From positions 1 through 22,243 of the forward strand of contig JAAEQB010000054.1 in the NCBI GenBank assembly GCA_024231975.1: DNA of 22,243 nt. Reading direction: 5' to 3'. The translations under genes and the position numbers were made by a program. The DNA is from Allobosea sp. (GTDB lineage: Bacteria; Pseudomonadota; Alphaproteobacteria; Rhizobiales; Beijerinckiaceae). Shown here piece after piece: positions 8,042 to 15,064 of this stretch (the first letter of the stretch is position 1; each line of letters begins with the position of its first letter). Under the pieces are notes generated by a model, which did not search any database, was not told where the DNA came from, and saw only the letters and a list, made by a program, of their open reading frames with translations.

Positions 8042-8848
8042 TTGACTGTTGCGGACATCGACCAGCCTCTCGCCGACGCATTGCTCTCCGCCACGGACAT
8101 CGAGCGCTTCGGCTCGGATCCGGTCGGCACGTTCCGCGCTAATCTCGCCGTAGTGGAGGAACGCATCGCTCGGGCCTGCGCGCGAGCCGGGCGGGACCGC
8201 GCCTCGGTGCGGCTCTTGCCGATCACCAAGACGGTGCCGGCACAGGTCCTGCGCTGCGCCTTCGCGGCGGGGATCACCGTCTTCGGCGAGAACAAGATCC
8301 AGGAGGCGATGGGAAAGCGCGAGGCGCTGGGTGACCTCCCCATCGACTGGAGCATCGTCGGCCATCTCCAGAGCAACAAGGTCAAGTATCTCACCCGCTT
8401 CGCCCGGGAGTTCCATGCGCTCGACAGCCTGAAGCTCGCCGAATTGCTCGACCGGCAATTGGAACGCGAGGGTCACAGCCTCGACGTCTACGTGCAGGTC
8501 AATACCTCGAACGAGGACAGCAAGTTCGGCTTGCAACCGGATGCGCTGCTGCCCTTCGTCGACCGACTCGGCGAATTCCCGCGGCTGAAGCCGCGCGGCC
8601 TGATGACGCTCGCTCTGTTCAGCTCCGACATGGCGCGGGTGCGCCCCTGCTTTGCCTTGCTGCGCCGCTTGCGTGACGAAGCCGCCGCGCGCCATCCCGG
8701 CCTGACCGGCCTGTCCATGGGCATGACCGGCGATTTCGAGGAAGCGATCGCGGAAGGGGCCACCGTGATCCGGGTCGGCCAGGCGATCTTCGGCAAGCGC
8801 CCCACCCCGGACGGGTATTACTGGCCGGGCTTCGCGAAGCCCGGCTGA
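8042..8848 (+). CDS. YggS/PLPBP-family pyridoxal-phosphate-binding protein
   Basis: A cytoplasmic fold-type III PLP-binding protein of the YggS/PROSC family, which is linked to vitamin B6 homeostasis rather than a defined reaction. It is 268 residues long, against about 230 usually; the extra length is an N-terminal extension of roughly 30 residues. Family motifs are LLPITKTVP with PLP lysine Lys63, FGENKIQEA, WSIVGHLQSNKVKYL, VQVNTSNEDSKFG, LSMGMTGDFEEAIAEGATVIRVGQAIFG. The usual residue pair before the lysine (often VS) is IT here. The start is TTG 8042, with GAGGGA (8027-8032) nine bases upstream. The frame has a stop at 8003-8005, so no ATG or GTG upstream is available. It may be a specialised paralogue rather than the housekeeping copy, which in most genomes is shorter. 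Confidence 0.85.
   Translation: MTVADIDQPLADALLSATDIERFGSDPVGTFRANLAVVEERIARACARAGRDRASVRLLPITKTVPAQVLRCAFAAGITVFGENKIQEAMGKREALGDLPIDWSIVGHLQSNKVKYLTRFAREFHALDSLKLAELLDRQLEREGHSLDVYVQVNTSNEDSKFGLQPDALLPFVDRLGEFPRLKPRGLMTLALFSSDMARVRPCFALLRRLRDEAAARHPGLTGLSMGMTGDFEEAIAEGATVIRVGQAIFGKRPTPDGYYWPGFAKPG
8824..8845. repeat. Perfect palindrome at the 3' end of the yggS-like gene
   Basis: These 22 bases are a perfect inverted repeat (left half GCCGGGCTTCG). In RNA they would form a very GC-rich hairpin with a CGCG loop. It lies inside the last codons and ends at the base before the stop codon (8846-8848). There is no U-run after it, so it is at best a weak intrinsic terminator or a 3'-end stabilising structure. 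Confidence 0.45.
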
Positions 8849-8974
8849 GCGTCGGCGAAACAGGGCTCTCGCAGACGGAAGCGCTCGCTCCGGCGGCAAT
8901 CGTGACATTGGCGGCGAAAGCCGCGCAGAGCGCCACAAGACCGGAACATCAATGCTCCGCCCTTGGGGGTTTCG

Positions 8975-9106
8975 ATGTTCACGCTGTCCCGCTCCGTCCT
9001 CTCCGGCCACGCCCAGACGCTCTTCACTGTCGCCGAGGCCACCTTCGCCTCGATGATCGTCTTCGGCACGGGCCTCGCCTTCGGCGCCACCATCGGTTTC
9101 TTTTGA
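8975..9106 (+). CDS. Small hydrophobic peptide, 43 residues
   Basis: A short gene with a good start: ATG 8975 preceded by GGGGG (8965-8969) at a spacing of five. The product begins MFTLSRSVLSGHAQTLFTVAE and ends with a run of hydrophobic and small residues (FASMIVFGTGLAFGATIGFF), which could form one membrane helix. I do not recognise a family. Its stop TGA is part of TGAGG, and that GAGG serves as ribosome-binding site for the next small gene eight bases on, so the two are probably translated together. The GC-rich third positions fit a real coding sequence. The 126-base spacer before it (8849-8974) shows nothing else that I can name. Confidence 0.55.
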   Translation: MFTLSRSVLSGHAQTLFTVAEATFASMIVFGTGLAFGATIGFF

Positions 9107-9113
9107 GGCTGTC

Positions 9114-9317
9114 ATGCCGGCCGCCGCCGCCTCGACCACCCGTCCGCATTTCAAGATCGGACGCGACCGCGAGGGCCACTGGATCGCGGTCGAGACGCAC
9201 GGGCGCGGCGGCGGCTATTTCCGCAGCCGGGACGATGCCATGCATTATGCCCGCGCCGAAGCCGGCGCCGGTTCCGTGACGGTCAGCGCTCGGCCGCTGG
9301 CACTGCGCCTCTCCTGA
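9114..9317 (+). CDS. Small conserved-looking protein, 67 residues
   Basis: A soluble protein of 67 residues with pattern HFKIGRDREGHWIAVETHGRGG, then GYFRSRDDAMHYARAEAG. The shape resembles short DUF2188-like proteins: a beta-strand pair around a tryptophan, then a helix led by a 'RSRDDA' turn. I cannot assign a function. ATG 9114 has GAGG (9105-9108) five bases upstream, overlapping the stop of the preceding membrane peptide, which indicates coupled translation. Its stop is only six bases from the stop of the convergent cyclopropane synthase gene, so the two transcripts probably overlap at their 3' ends. Confidence 0.65.
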   Translation: MPAAAASTTRPHFKIGRDREGHWIAVETHGRGGGYFRSRDDAMHYARAEAGAGSVTVSARPLALRLS

Positions 9318-9323
9318 CGTCGC

Positions 9324-10625
9324 TCAGCGATAGAGATCGACCCGCGTCAGCGGCAGGCCGGACGGGCCCTTGCGTCGCTTCGACACCAGCGTCTGGTTGA
9401 TCAGCGCCCCGCCACGCTCGAAAGCGAGCGAGCAGCCGGCGAGGTAGAGCAGCCACATCCGCGTCCGCTCCGGCCCGACTTCCGCTTCGGCTGCCGCCTT
9501 GTTCGCGTTCAGCCGCTCGAACCAGAGCCGCGTCGTGCGCTGATAATGCTCGCGCCAGCCTTCGACATCGTGCACCTCGAAGCCGTAGCGCTCGAGATTG
9601 GCGATCGACATGCCCAAATGGTCGAGCTCGCCGCCCGGGAAGATGTAACGCACCAAGGCCCGGTACTCGGCCGGCATCTTGTTGAAGGCCTTTTCGGTCT
9701 TCTTGGCGCGCCGCGAGATCGAATGGTGCAGATAGAGCCCGCGCGGCTTGAGCAGCCGGTTCACCGCCTGGAAATAGGTCGGATGGTTGCGGATGCCGAC
9801 ATGCTCGAACATGCCGATCGAGGAGATCTTGTCGAACTGCCCCTCCATCTGGGTGAAGTCCTTGAGATGGAGGGTTACCTTGTCCTGCAGGCCGAGTGCC
9901 TCGACCTTTTCCCGCGCCAGCTTGAGCTGCTCCTCGGCCAGGGTCACGCCATGCGCCTCGACGCCGTAATGCTGGGCCGCGTAGCAGACCAGCGCGCCCC
10001 AGCCGCAGCCGATGTCGAGCAGCTTGTCGCCCGGTTTGAGGCGCAGCTTGCGGCAGATCATCTCGAGCTTGTCGGTCTGCGCCCGTTCGAGATCGTCATG
10101 ATCCTCGGTGAAGTAGGCGCAGGTGTAGACCATGCGCTCGTCGAGGAAGAGCTTATAGAAGGCGTTCGAGACGTCGTAATGGTGGGCGATATTGGCCTTG
10201 TTGGTCGCCGGCTTGCCGTCGCGGGCGATCTCGTCGCCCTTGATGTGCTCCACCGCCTGCGGGGCCTGCCCCGGCGCGAAGAGGAAATGCCTGACCACAT
10301 CGAAGGCCGCCGCCTTGGAGATGCCGCGCGCCAGCCGGCCGACCTTGCCGTCGGGCCTTGCCGCAGCGAGATCGAAGATCGTGCCGTTCTCGATCGCGAT
10401 GCGGTCGGAGACGTGCAGATGCAGCAATGTGTCGAGCTTGGGCTTGCGCAGCAGCGCCGCGACGACACCGGCATCGCGGATCGCGATCATCAGCCCGTCC
10501 ACCGGCCAGTCGGCCGGTACGCGCGAACCGTCCCAGAGCGAGAAGCCGAGCTTGAGTCCGAGCTTCTGATACGCCTCGGTCAGGAGCCGCCGCAGCGCCT
10601 CGACCCTCTTGCCGTCGCTGCTCAT
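9324..10625 (-). CDS. cfa: Cyclopropane-fatty-acyl-phospholipid synthase family protein
   Basis: S-adenosylmethionine-dependent enzyme that adds a methylene group across the double bond of unsaturated phospholipid acyl chains at the inner membrane. It has 433 residues from ATG at 10625 (complement), a usual length. The N-terminal domain (about 1-140) is the lipid-facing part and includes IAIRDAGVV. The methyltransferase domain has NIAHHYDVSNAFYKLFLD, YTCAYF, the SAM-binding LLDIGCGWG (202-210), FEHVG (273-277) and YIFPGGELDH (327-336). The frame stays open upstream to 10760, but that region has no family similarity, and MSSDGKRVEALRRLLTEAY looks like a natural N-terminus. It is transcribed divergently from the chemoreceptor gene across a 243-base spacer. 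In many bacteria such enzymes act in stationary phase or acid stress; no promoter for it is obvious here. Confidence 0.93.
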   Translation of the reverse strand: MSSDGKRVEALRRLLTEAYQKLGLKLGFSLWDGSRVPADWPVDGLMIAIRDAGVVAALLRKPKLDTLLHLHVSDRIAIENGTIFDLAAARPDGKVGRLARGISKAAAFDVVRHFLFAPGQAPQAVEHIKGDEIARDGKPATNKANIAHHYDVSNAFYKLFLDERMVYTCAYFTEDHDDLERAQTDKLEMICRKLRLKPGDKLLDIGCGWGALVCYAAQHYGVEAHGVTLAEEQLKLAREKVEALGLQDKVTLHLKDFTQMEGQFDKISSIGMFEHVGIRNHPTYFQAVNRLLKPRGLYLHHSISRRAKKTEKAFNKMPAEYRALVRYIFPGGELDHLGMSIANLERYGFEVHDVEGWREHYQRTTRLWFERLNANKAAAEAEVGPERTRMWLLYLAGCSLAFERGGALINQTLVSKRRKGPSGLPLTRVDLYR

Positions 10626-10799
10626 GCCTTGCCCATTCCAACCATCATGCGCGCCCCTCTTAGCGCGGTTCGCGGCAGATCGGAATCGGTGCCGCTGTGG
10701 AATGGGCCGCGACAGGCGCATCGCAATTGGCGGCAACGGCTTCCGCCGAGACGCGCGCAAAACGTGTACAGCACCGATTAAGCAACCATTGTCCGTTTC

Positions 10800-10807
10800 T
10801 TAACCAT
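10800..10807 (+). promoter_or_regulatory. Candidate CtrA-type site upstream of the chemoreceptor gene
   Basis: TTAACCAT occurs 61 bases before the chemoreceptor ATG, and a related TTAAGCAACCAT lies at 10778-10789. TTAACCAT is known as a half-site form recognised by the response regulator CtrA, which controls motility and chemotaxis genes in many alphaproteobacteria. The full TTAA-N7-TTAA form is absent, since the two TTAA cores are 18 bases apart. Function is inferred from motif and position only. Confidence 0.4.
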
Positions 10808-10868
10808 ACTCTGGTCTCATTCCAAAGTGGCCAAGGGGCGCCGCGCATCACGGTTGGGGAACCGCATC

Positions 10869-12383
10869 ATGTCGTCAGGAGATCAACTCGGCAGGCGGCT
10901 AGATTTCATGCAGCTCGACGGCGAGGCGCGTGGCCGCATCGCCGGGATGGAAAAGAGTATCCTCGGCGCCCTGCCCGGCGCCCTCGACGCCTTCTACAGC
11001 CAGGTCTCCGCCTTCCCCGAGACCAAGGCCTTCTTCAGCAATGCCGCCCATATGGACGGCGCGAAGAACCGCCAGATCTCGCACTGGAACCGCATCGCCA
11101 AGGGCCAGTTCGACCAGGACTATGTCCGCGCCGTCACCACCGTCGGCCAGATCCACGCCAAGATCGGGCTGGAGCCGCGCTGGTATATCGGCGGCTATGC
11201 CCTATTGCTTGAAAACCTGCTCGCCAAGGTGCTGGAGGAGCGCTGGCCGAAGAGCCGCTTCGGCAGCAAGCTCCCCGGCGCAGCCGAGCGCGGCGCCGAG
11301 ATCGGCGCCATCGTCAAGGCCGCCCTGCTCGACATGGACTACGCCATCTCGGTCTATCTCGAAGCGTCCGAGGCGGCTCGCCTGAAGGTCGAAGCCGAAG
11401 CCCGTTCCGTCGAGGAGGCCAAGGCCATGGAACGCGACAAGGCGATCGGCTATGTCGGCAACGGCATGGCCGCGCTTGCCCGCGGCGACCTGACCCATCG
11501 CATGGCCGACGACATGCCGGCCGAATACGCCAGCATCCGCGACCATTTCAACGACGCCATGATGAAGCTCGGCGAGATGGTCGCGAGCATCAAGACCAGC
11601 TCCGCCGCCATCGCCGCCTCCTCACAGGAGATCAACAGCGGCGCCAATGACCTGTCCTCCCGCACCGAGCAGCAGGCCTCGGCCCTGCAGCAGACCGCGG
11701 CGACGACCGAGGAGCTCACCGCCTCGGTCAAGAGCTCGGCCCAGTCCTCGCGCCAGTCGGTGACGCTGGCCGACAATGCCTCTGCCGTGGCCCGCACCGG
11801 CGGCGAGATCGTCAAGGACGCGATCGAGGCGATGGCGCGCATCGAGGGCGCTTCCAAGAAGATCTCCGAGATCACCAGCGTGATCGACGGCATCGCCTTC
11901 CAGACCAATCTCCTGGCCTTGAACGCGGCTGTCGAGGCAGCCCGCGCCGGCGATGCCGGGCGAGGCTTCGCCGTCGTCGCCGCCGAGGTCCGCGCCCTTG
12001 CGCAACGCTCGGCCGAGGCCGCCAAGGACATCACCGCGCTGATCGGCTCCTCCGACACCGAGGTGGTCGAGGGCGTGCGTCTGGTCCGTCAGGCCGGCGA
12101 GACATTGGAGAAGATCGTCGAGGCCTCGATGCAGGTCTCGTCCACCGTCAACGAGATCGCCGCCGCCGCCGGCGAGCAGGCCAACGGTATCGACGAGATG
12201 GCACGCACCGTCAGCCATATGGACGAGATGACCCAGAGCAACGCCGCTCTGGCCGAGGAAAGCGCGGCTTCGGCACGTTCCCTGCTCGATCAGATCGAGC
12301 GTCTCAATCGCCTCGTCAGCACTTTCCGCACCGCGGAGGGGCAGGAGGCGGCAGTGCCGGCGCGGCGAGCACGGGCGGCCTGA
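10869..12383 (+). CDS. Globin-coupled methyl-accepting chemotaxis protein (soluble aerotaxis sensor)
   Basis: A chemoreceptor of 504 residues with no membrane segment. Residues 1-170 form a protoglobin-type heme sensor. The proximal-histidine motif is clear: TVGQIHAKIGLEPRWYIGGY with His96. A helical linker (170-195) leads to a HAMP-like segment (about 195-245, containing GDLTHRMADDMPAEYASI) and the signalling coiled coil. Its hairpin tip reads IDGIAFQTNLLALNAAVEAARAG (339-361) followed by FAVVAAEVRALAQRSAEAAKDI, the contact region for CheA and CheW. No CheR/CheB-docking pentapeptide ends the protein. By analogy with HemAT it should sense oxygen (perhaps CO or NO) and bias swimming. ATG 10869 is chosen over GTG 10827 because GGGGA (10856-10860) lies eight bases before it. 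No che operon is nearby. Confidence 0.93.
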   Translation: MSSGDQLGRRLDFMQLDGEARGRIAGMEKSILGALPGALDAFYSQVSAFPETKAFFSNAAHMDGAKNRQISHWNRIAKGQFDQDYVRAVTTVGQIHAKIGLEPRWYIGGYALLLENLLAKVLEERWPKSRFGSKLPGAAERGAEIGAIVKAALLDMDYAISVYLEASEAARLKVEAEARSVEEAKAMERDKAIGYVGNGMAALARGDLTHRMADDMPAEYASIRDHFNDAMMKLGEMVASIKTSSAAIAASSQEINSGANDLSSRTEQQASALQQTAATTEELTASVKSSAQSSRQSVTLADNASAVARTGGEIVKDAIEAMARIEGASKKISEITSVIDGIAFQTNLLALNAAVEAARAGDAGRGFAVVAAEVRALAQRSAEAAKDITALIGSSDTEVVEGVRLVRQAGETLEKIVEASMQVSSTVNEIAAAAGEQANGIDEMARTVSHMDEMTQSNAALAEESAASARSLLDQIERLNRLVSTFRTAEGQEAAVPARRARAA

Positions 12384-12397
12384 GCAGCGCTCCATTC

Positions 12398-12419
12398 CGC
12401 GGCGCCTTCGGGCGCCGCG
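12398..12419. terminator. UUCG-loop hairpin between convergent genes
   Basis: A perfect nine-base-pair stem (CGCGGCGCC / GGCGCCGCG) closes a TTCG tetraloop, the very stable C(UUCG)G form. It lies 15 bases after the chemoreceptor stop and 12 bases before the stop of the convergent DUF1674 gene, so it can serve both transcripts. No U-run follows on the plus strand. The complementary strand reads CGAA in the loop. Confidence 0.7.
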
Positions 12420-12430
12420 TATCCGCCAGC

Positions 12431-12640
12431 TCAAAAATCGCTGGCGATGCCCTTCACTTCCCAGTCGTCATAGCGCACGGGCTCGAGCCCGCCGCGGCCG
12501 TCGATTTCCTTCTGCTGGCCGAGCTCGGCCGCCTTGGCGTCGATCGCCGCACGACGTGCCTGCGCCTCCGCCAGCGCCCGCTGCGCCGCCGGCGACAATT
12601 CCTTTGCTGGCGCTTTATCCGTCTTCGTCTGCGCGCTCAT
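12431..12640 (-). CDS. DUF1674 protein, SDHAF4-like succinate dehydrogenase assembly factor
   Basis: A 69-residue protein ending with the DUF1674 signature: GGLEPVRYDDWEVKGIASDF at the extreme C-terminus. The mitochondrial relative SDHAF4 (Sdh8) binds the free flavoprotein subunit SdhA and helps it assemble into succinate dehydrogenase, so a similar role in the bacterial cytoplasm is likely. The N-terminal half (SPAAQRALAEAQARRAAIDAK) is a charged, alanine-rich helix of the kind seen in homologues. The start is ATG 12640 (complement). The frame continues upstream to 13474, but that part is the mirror of htpX and is not coding. It is divergent from htpX across a 108-base spacer that probably holds both promoters. 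This pairing is familiar from other Hyphomicrobiales. Confidence 0.85.
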   Translation of the reverse strand: MSAQTKTDKAPAKELSPAAQRALAEAQARRAAIDAKAAELGQQKEIDGRGGLEPVRYDDWEVKGIASDF

Positions 12641-12748
12641 GATCGGCCATTCTCTTGCAGGATCGGCATCGCCCCCACCACATAGGGACGAAACCGCGTT
12701 CCGGCGAGCCTTTCCGTGCTGGGCAGCGACGCAAAAAGGGGTTTCTGC

Positions 12749-13669
12749 ATGAACTATGTCCGTACCGGCATGCTGATGGCGGCGCTCACCGCGCTGTTCG
12801 GCGTGGTCGGCTATCTGCTCGCCGGCGCCGGCGGCATGCTGATCGCGCTTGGCATCGCGGTCGCGACCAACCTGTTCAGCTACTGGAACTCGGACAGGCT
12901 GGCGCTGTCCGCCTACAACGCCCAGCAGGTCGACGCTGCGACCGCGCCCGAGCTCTACGGCATGGTCCGAGACCTCGCCCAGCGCGCGAACATGCCGATG
13001 CCGCGCGTCTACATCATCCAGGAGGACCAGCCGAATGCCTTCGCCACCGGCCGTAATCCGCAGAATGCCGCCGTCGCCGCGACCACCGGCATCATCCGTA
13101 CGCTCAGCTATGACGAGCTCGCCGGCGTGATGGCGCACGAGCTCGCCCACATCAAGAACCACGACACGCTGACCATGACGATCAGCGCCACCATGGCCGG
13201 CGCAATCTCGACCCTCGCTTCCTTCGGCATGTTCTTCGGCTCGCGCGACAATCGCCCCAATGCCATCGTCCAGATCGCCCTGATGATCCTCGCTCCGCTG
13301 GCCGCGAGCATCGTCCAGATGGCGATCTCGCGCTCGCGCGAATACGAGGCCGACCGGATCGGCGGCGAGATCTGCGGCAATCCGGTGGCGCTCGCCGACG
13401 CACTCGCCAAGATCGCCGGCGGCGTTTCCCACATCCCGAACGAGACGGCCGAGGCGAAGCCTGCTACGGCGCACATGTTCATCATCAACCCGCTCTCAGG
13501 CCGCGGCATGGATTCACTGTTCTCGACCCACCCCGACACCGGCAACCGCATCGCCGCGCTGATGGAACAGGCTCGCGCCATGGGGGTCGGCGCGAGCCGC
13601 GGCGGGTTTACGCGCGGCGCAGCTCAGAACCCCTTCGCTGGCGGCCGTGAGCCCGGACCCTGGGGCTGA
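12749..13669 (+). CDS. htpX: Zinc metalloprotease HtpX (M48 family)
   Basis: Inner-membrane protease of 306 residues that degrades misfolded membrane proteins, working alongside FtsH. Two N-terminal membrane helices span about residues 6-45. The catalytic motif HELAH is at 130-134 (VMAHELAHIKNHDT), with the third zinc ligand a glutamate in SREYEADRIGG (about 196-205). Two more hydrophobic segments (about 142-163 and 173-193) lie between. The C-terminal HPDTGNRIAALM stretch is typical of the family. The start is ATG 12749, with an AAGGGG-type site (12736-12741) upstream; the in-frame ATG at 12716 has no family-like extension. The gene ends one base before the rsmB ATG. Orthologues are often heat- or envelope-stress-induced, but no such promoter is recognisable here. 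Confidence 0.95.
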   Translation: MNYVRTGMLMAALTALFGVVGYLLAGAGGMLIALGIAVATNLFSYWNSDRLALSAYNAQQVDAATAPELYGMVRDLAQRANMPMPRVYIIQEDQPNAFATGRNPQNAAVAATTGIIRTLSYDELAGVMAHELAHIKNHDTLTMTISATMAGAISTLASFGMFFGSRDNRPNAIVQIALMILAPLAASIVQMAISRSREYEADRIGGEICGNPVALADALAKIAGGVSHIPNETAEAKPATAHMFIINPLSGRGMDSLFSTHPDTGNRIAALMEQARAMGVGASRGGFTRGAAQNPFAGGREPGPWG

Positions 13670-13670
13670 G

Positions 13671-15002
13671 ATGGCGAAGGTGCAGAGCCACTCCTATAGC
13701 GACGATGTCCCCGGTCTCGCCGCACGCCGCCTCGCGACCACGCTGATCGACGAGGTGCTCCGGGCCGGCACGGCGCTGGACGAGACCTTCGAACGGATGG
13801 CGCAGACCGCCGGGCTGGAGCCGGCCGATGCCGGGCTGGCGCGTGCGATCGCGACTGTCGCTTTCCGCCGCCTCGGCACGATCCGCGCGGTGATCGACGC
13901 CCGGCTGGAGCGCGGCAGCCCGCGCAAATCCGGCCCGTTCGAGCCGATCATGGTCGCCGCCGCCGCGCAGTTGCTCTTCCTCGACGTGCCCGATCACGCT
14001 TCGGTCGATCTTGCCATCCGCCAGTTGCATGAGGATGCCCGCTCCTCGCGCTACGCCTCGCTCGGTAATGCCGTGCTGCGGCGGCTGGCGCGCGAGCGCG
14101 AGGCGATCCTCGCCGATCTCGATCCGCTGACCGATACCCCGGATTGGCTGCGCGAGAGCTGGACGCAGACCTATGGCCCCGAGGTCGCCGAGGCGATCGC
14201 CGCCGCGCATGCCGAGGAACCGCCGCTCGACCTCACCGTCAAATCCGATCCGGCCGGCTGGGCCGCCAAGCTCGACGGCATCGTCCTGCCGACCGGCTCG
14301 GTACGCCTGCGCGGGCGCGAGGCGGTCACCGGCCTGCCGGGCTTCGCCGAAGGAGAGTGGTGGGTGCAGGACGCCGCCGCCGCCCTTCCCGCCCGGCTCC
14401 TCAACGTCCGGCCCGGCGAGCGCGTCGCCGATCTCTGCGCCGCCCCCGGCGGCAAGACCGTCCAGCTCGCGCAAGCAGGTGCTGAGGTCGTCGCGGTCGA
14501 CCGCTCCGGCCCGCGCCTGCGCCGGCTCAAGGCCAATCTCGAACGGCTCGGGCTGAGCGCCGAGGTCGTCACCGCCGATGTCGCGGCCTTCGAGGCCGAG
14601 CCCTTCGACGCCGTACTGCTCGACGCGCCCTGCAGTGCCACAGGCACGATCCGACGCCATCCCGACGTCGCCTGGACCAAACGACCCGAGGATGTCGACA
14701 AGCTCGCCGCCTTGCAGGCGCGACTTCTCGACCAGGCGGCGCGGCTGACCAAGCCAAGCGGGCGCCTGATCTACTGCACCTGCTCGTTGGAGCGTGCGGA
14801 AGGCGAGGCGCAGATCGAGGCTTTCCTGGCGCGCAACACCAGCTTCACCCGCGATCAGATCAAGCCTGAGGAGATCGGCGACCAGGCCGATGCGCTGACG
14901 CCGCAAGGGGAGTTGCGCACGCTGCCGCACCAGCTCGCCGGCGAAACGCCTCGCCTCTCAGGATGGGCGGGATTTTACGCTTGTCGCCTGATAAGATCAT
15001 GA
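13671..15002 (+). CDS. rsmB: RsmB/Sun-family 16S rRNA (cytosine-5) methyltransferase
   Basis: A 443-residue enzyme expected to methylate C967 (E. coli numbering) of 16S rRNA with SAM. Residues 15-150 form the NusB-like RNA-binding domain (LDETFERMA, LGNAVLRRLA). The methyltransferase core has motif I VADLCAAPGGKTVQLA (252-267), VVAVDRSGPRLRRLKANL, and both catalytic cysteines: Cys321 in DAPCSATG and Cys371 in YCTCSLERAEGE. ATG 13671 follows the htpX stop by one base. A GTG at 13647 inside htpX is a less likely alternative. At its own end, ATGA (14999-15002) offers a restart for a short reading frame. The active site is complete, so it should be functional. Confidence 0.92.
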   Translation: MAKVQSHSYSDDVPGLAARRLATTLIDEVLRAGTALDETFERMAQTAGLEPADAGLARAIATVAFRRLGTIRAVIDARLERGSPRKSGPFEPIMVAAAAQLLFLDVPDHASVDLAIRQLHEDARSSRYASLGNAVLRRLAREREAILADLDPLTDTPDWLRESWTQTYGPEVAEAIAAAHAEEPPLDLTVKSDPAGWAAKLDGIVLPTGSVRLRGREAVTGLPGFAEGEWWVQDAAAALPARLLNVRPGERVADLCAAPGGKTVQLAQAGAEVVAVDRSGPRLRRLKANLERLGLSAEVVTADVAAFEAEPFDAVLLDAPCSATGTIRRHPDVAWTKRPEDVDKLAALQARLLDQAARLTKPSGRLIYCTCSLERAEGEAQIEAFLARNTSFTRDQIKPEEIGDQADALTPQGELRTLPHQLAGETPRLSGWAGFYACRLIRS

Positions 15003-15064
15003 CTCGATCGGGGATTCGCCTTCGCAGGGAGGCGGTGGGACGGCGAGGCAGCGGGATTCATTGA
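14999..15064 (+). other. Micro-ORF bridging rsmB and the heparinase-family gene
   Basis: A 21-codon frame opens with an ATG overlapping the rsmB stop (ATGA) and closes with a TGA overlapping the TTG start of the next gene (TTGA, 15061-15064). The peptide MTRSGIRLRREAVGRRGSGIH is basic and matches nothing I know. The arrangement suits translational coupling across the gap. It could also be the displaced original N-terminus of the heparinase-family protein after a frameshift. Coding status is uncertain. Confidence 0.3.

Noticed and set aside
9546..10781. 411-codon open frame on the plus strand
   Set aside because: It lies opposite the cyclopropane synthase gene, which has a complete SAM-binding site and family motifs. 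The translation has low complexity and no recognisable domain.
10778..10803. Full CtrA site TTAA-N7-TTAA before the chemoreceptor
   Set aside because: The two TTAA cores are separated by 18 bases, not seven. Only the TTAACCAT half-site is kept as a candidate.
12641..13474. Long upstream extension of the DUF1674 frame
   Set aside because: The extension runs antisense through htpX. Only the last 69 residues carry family similarity, with a suitable ATG at 12640.
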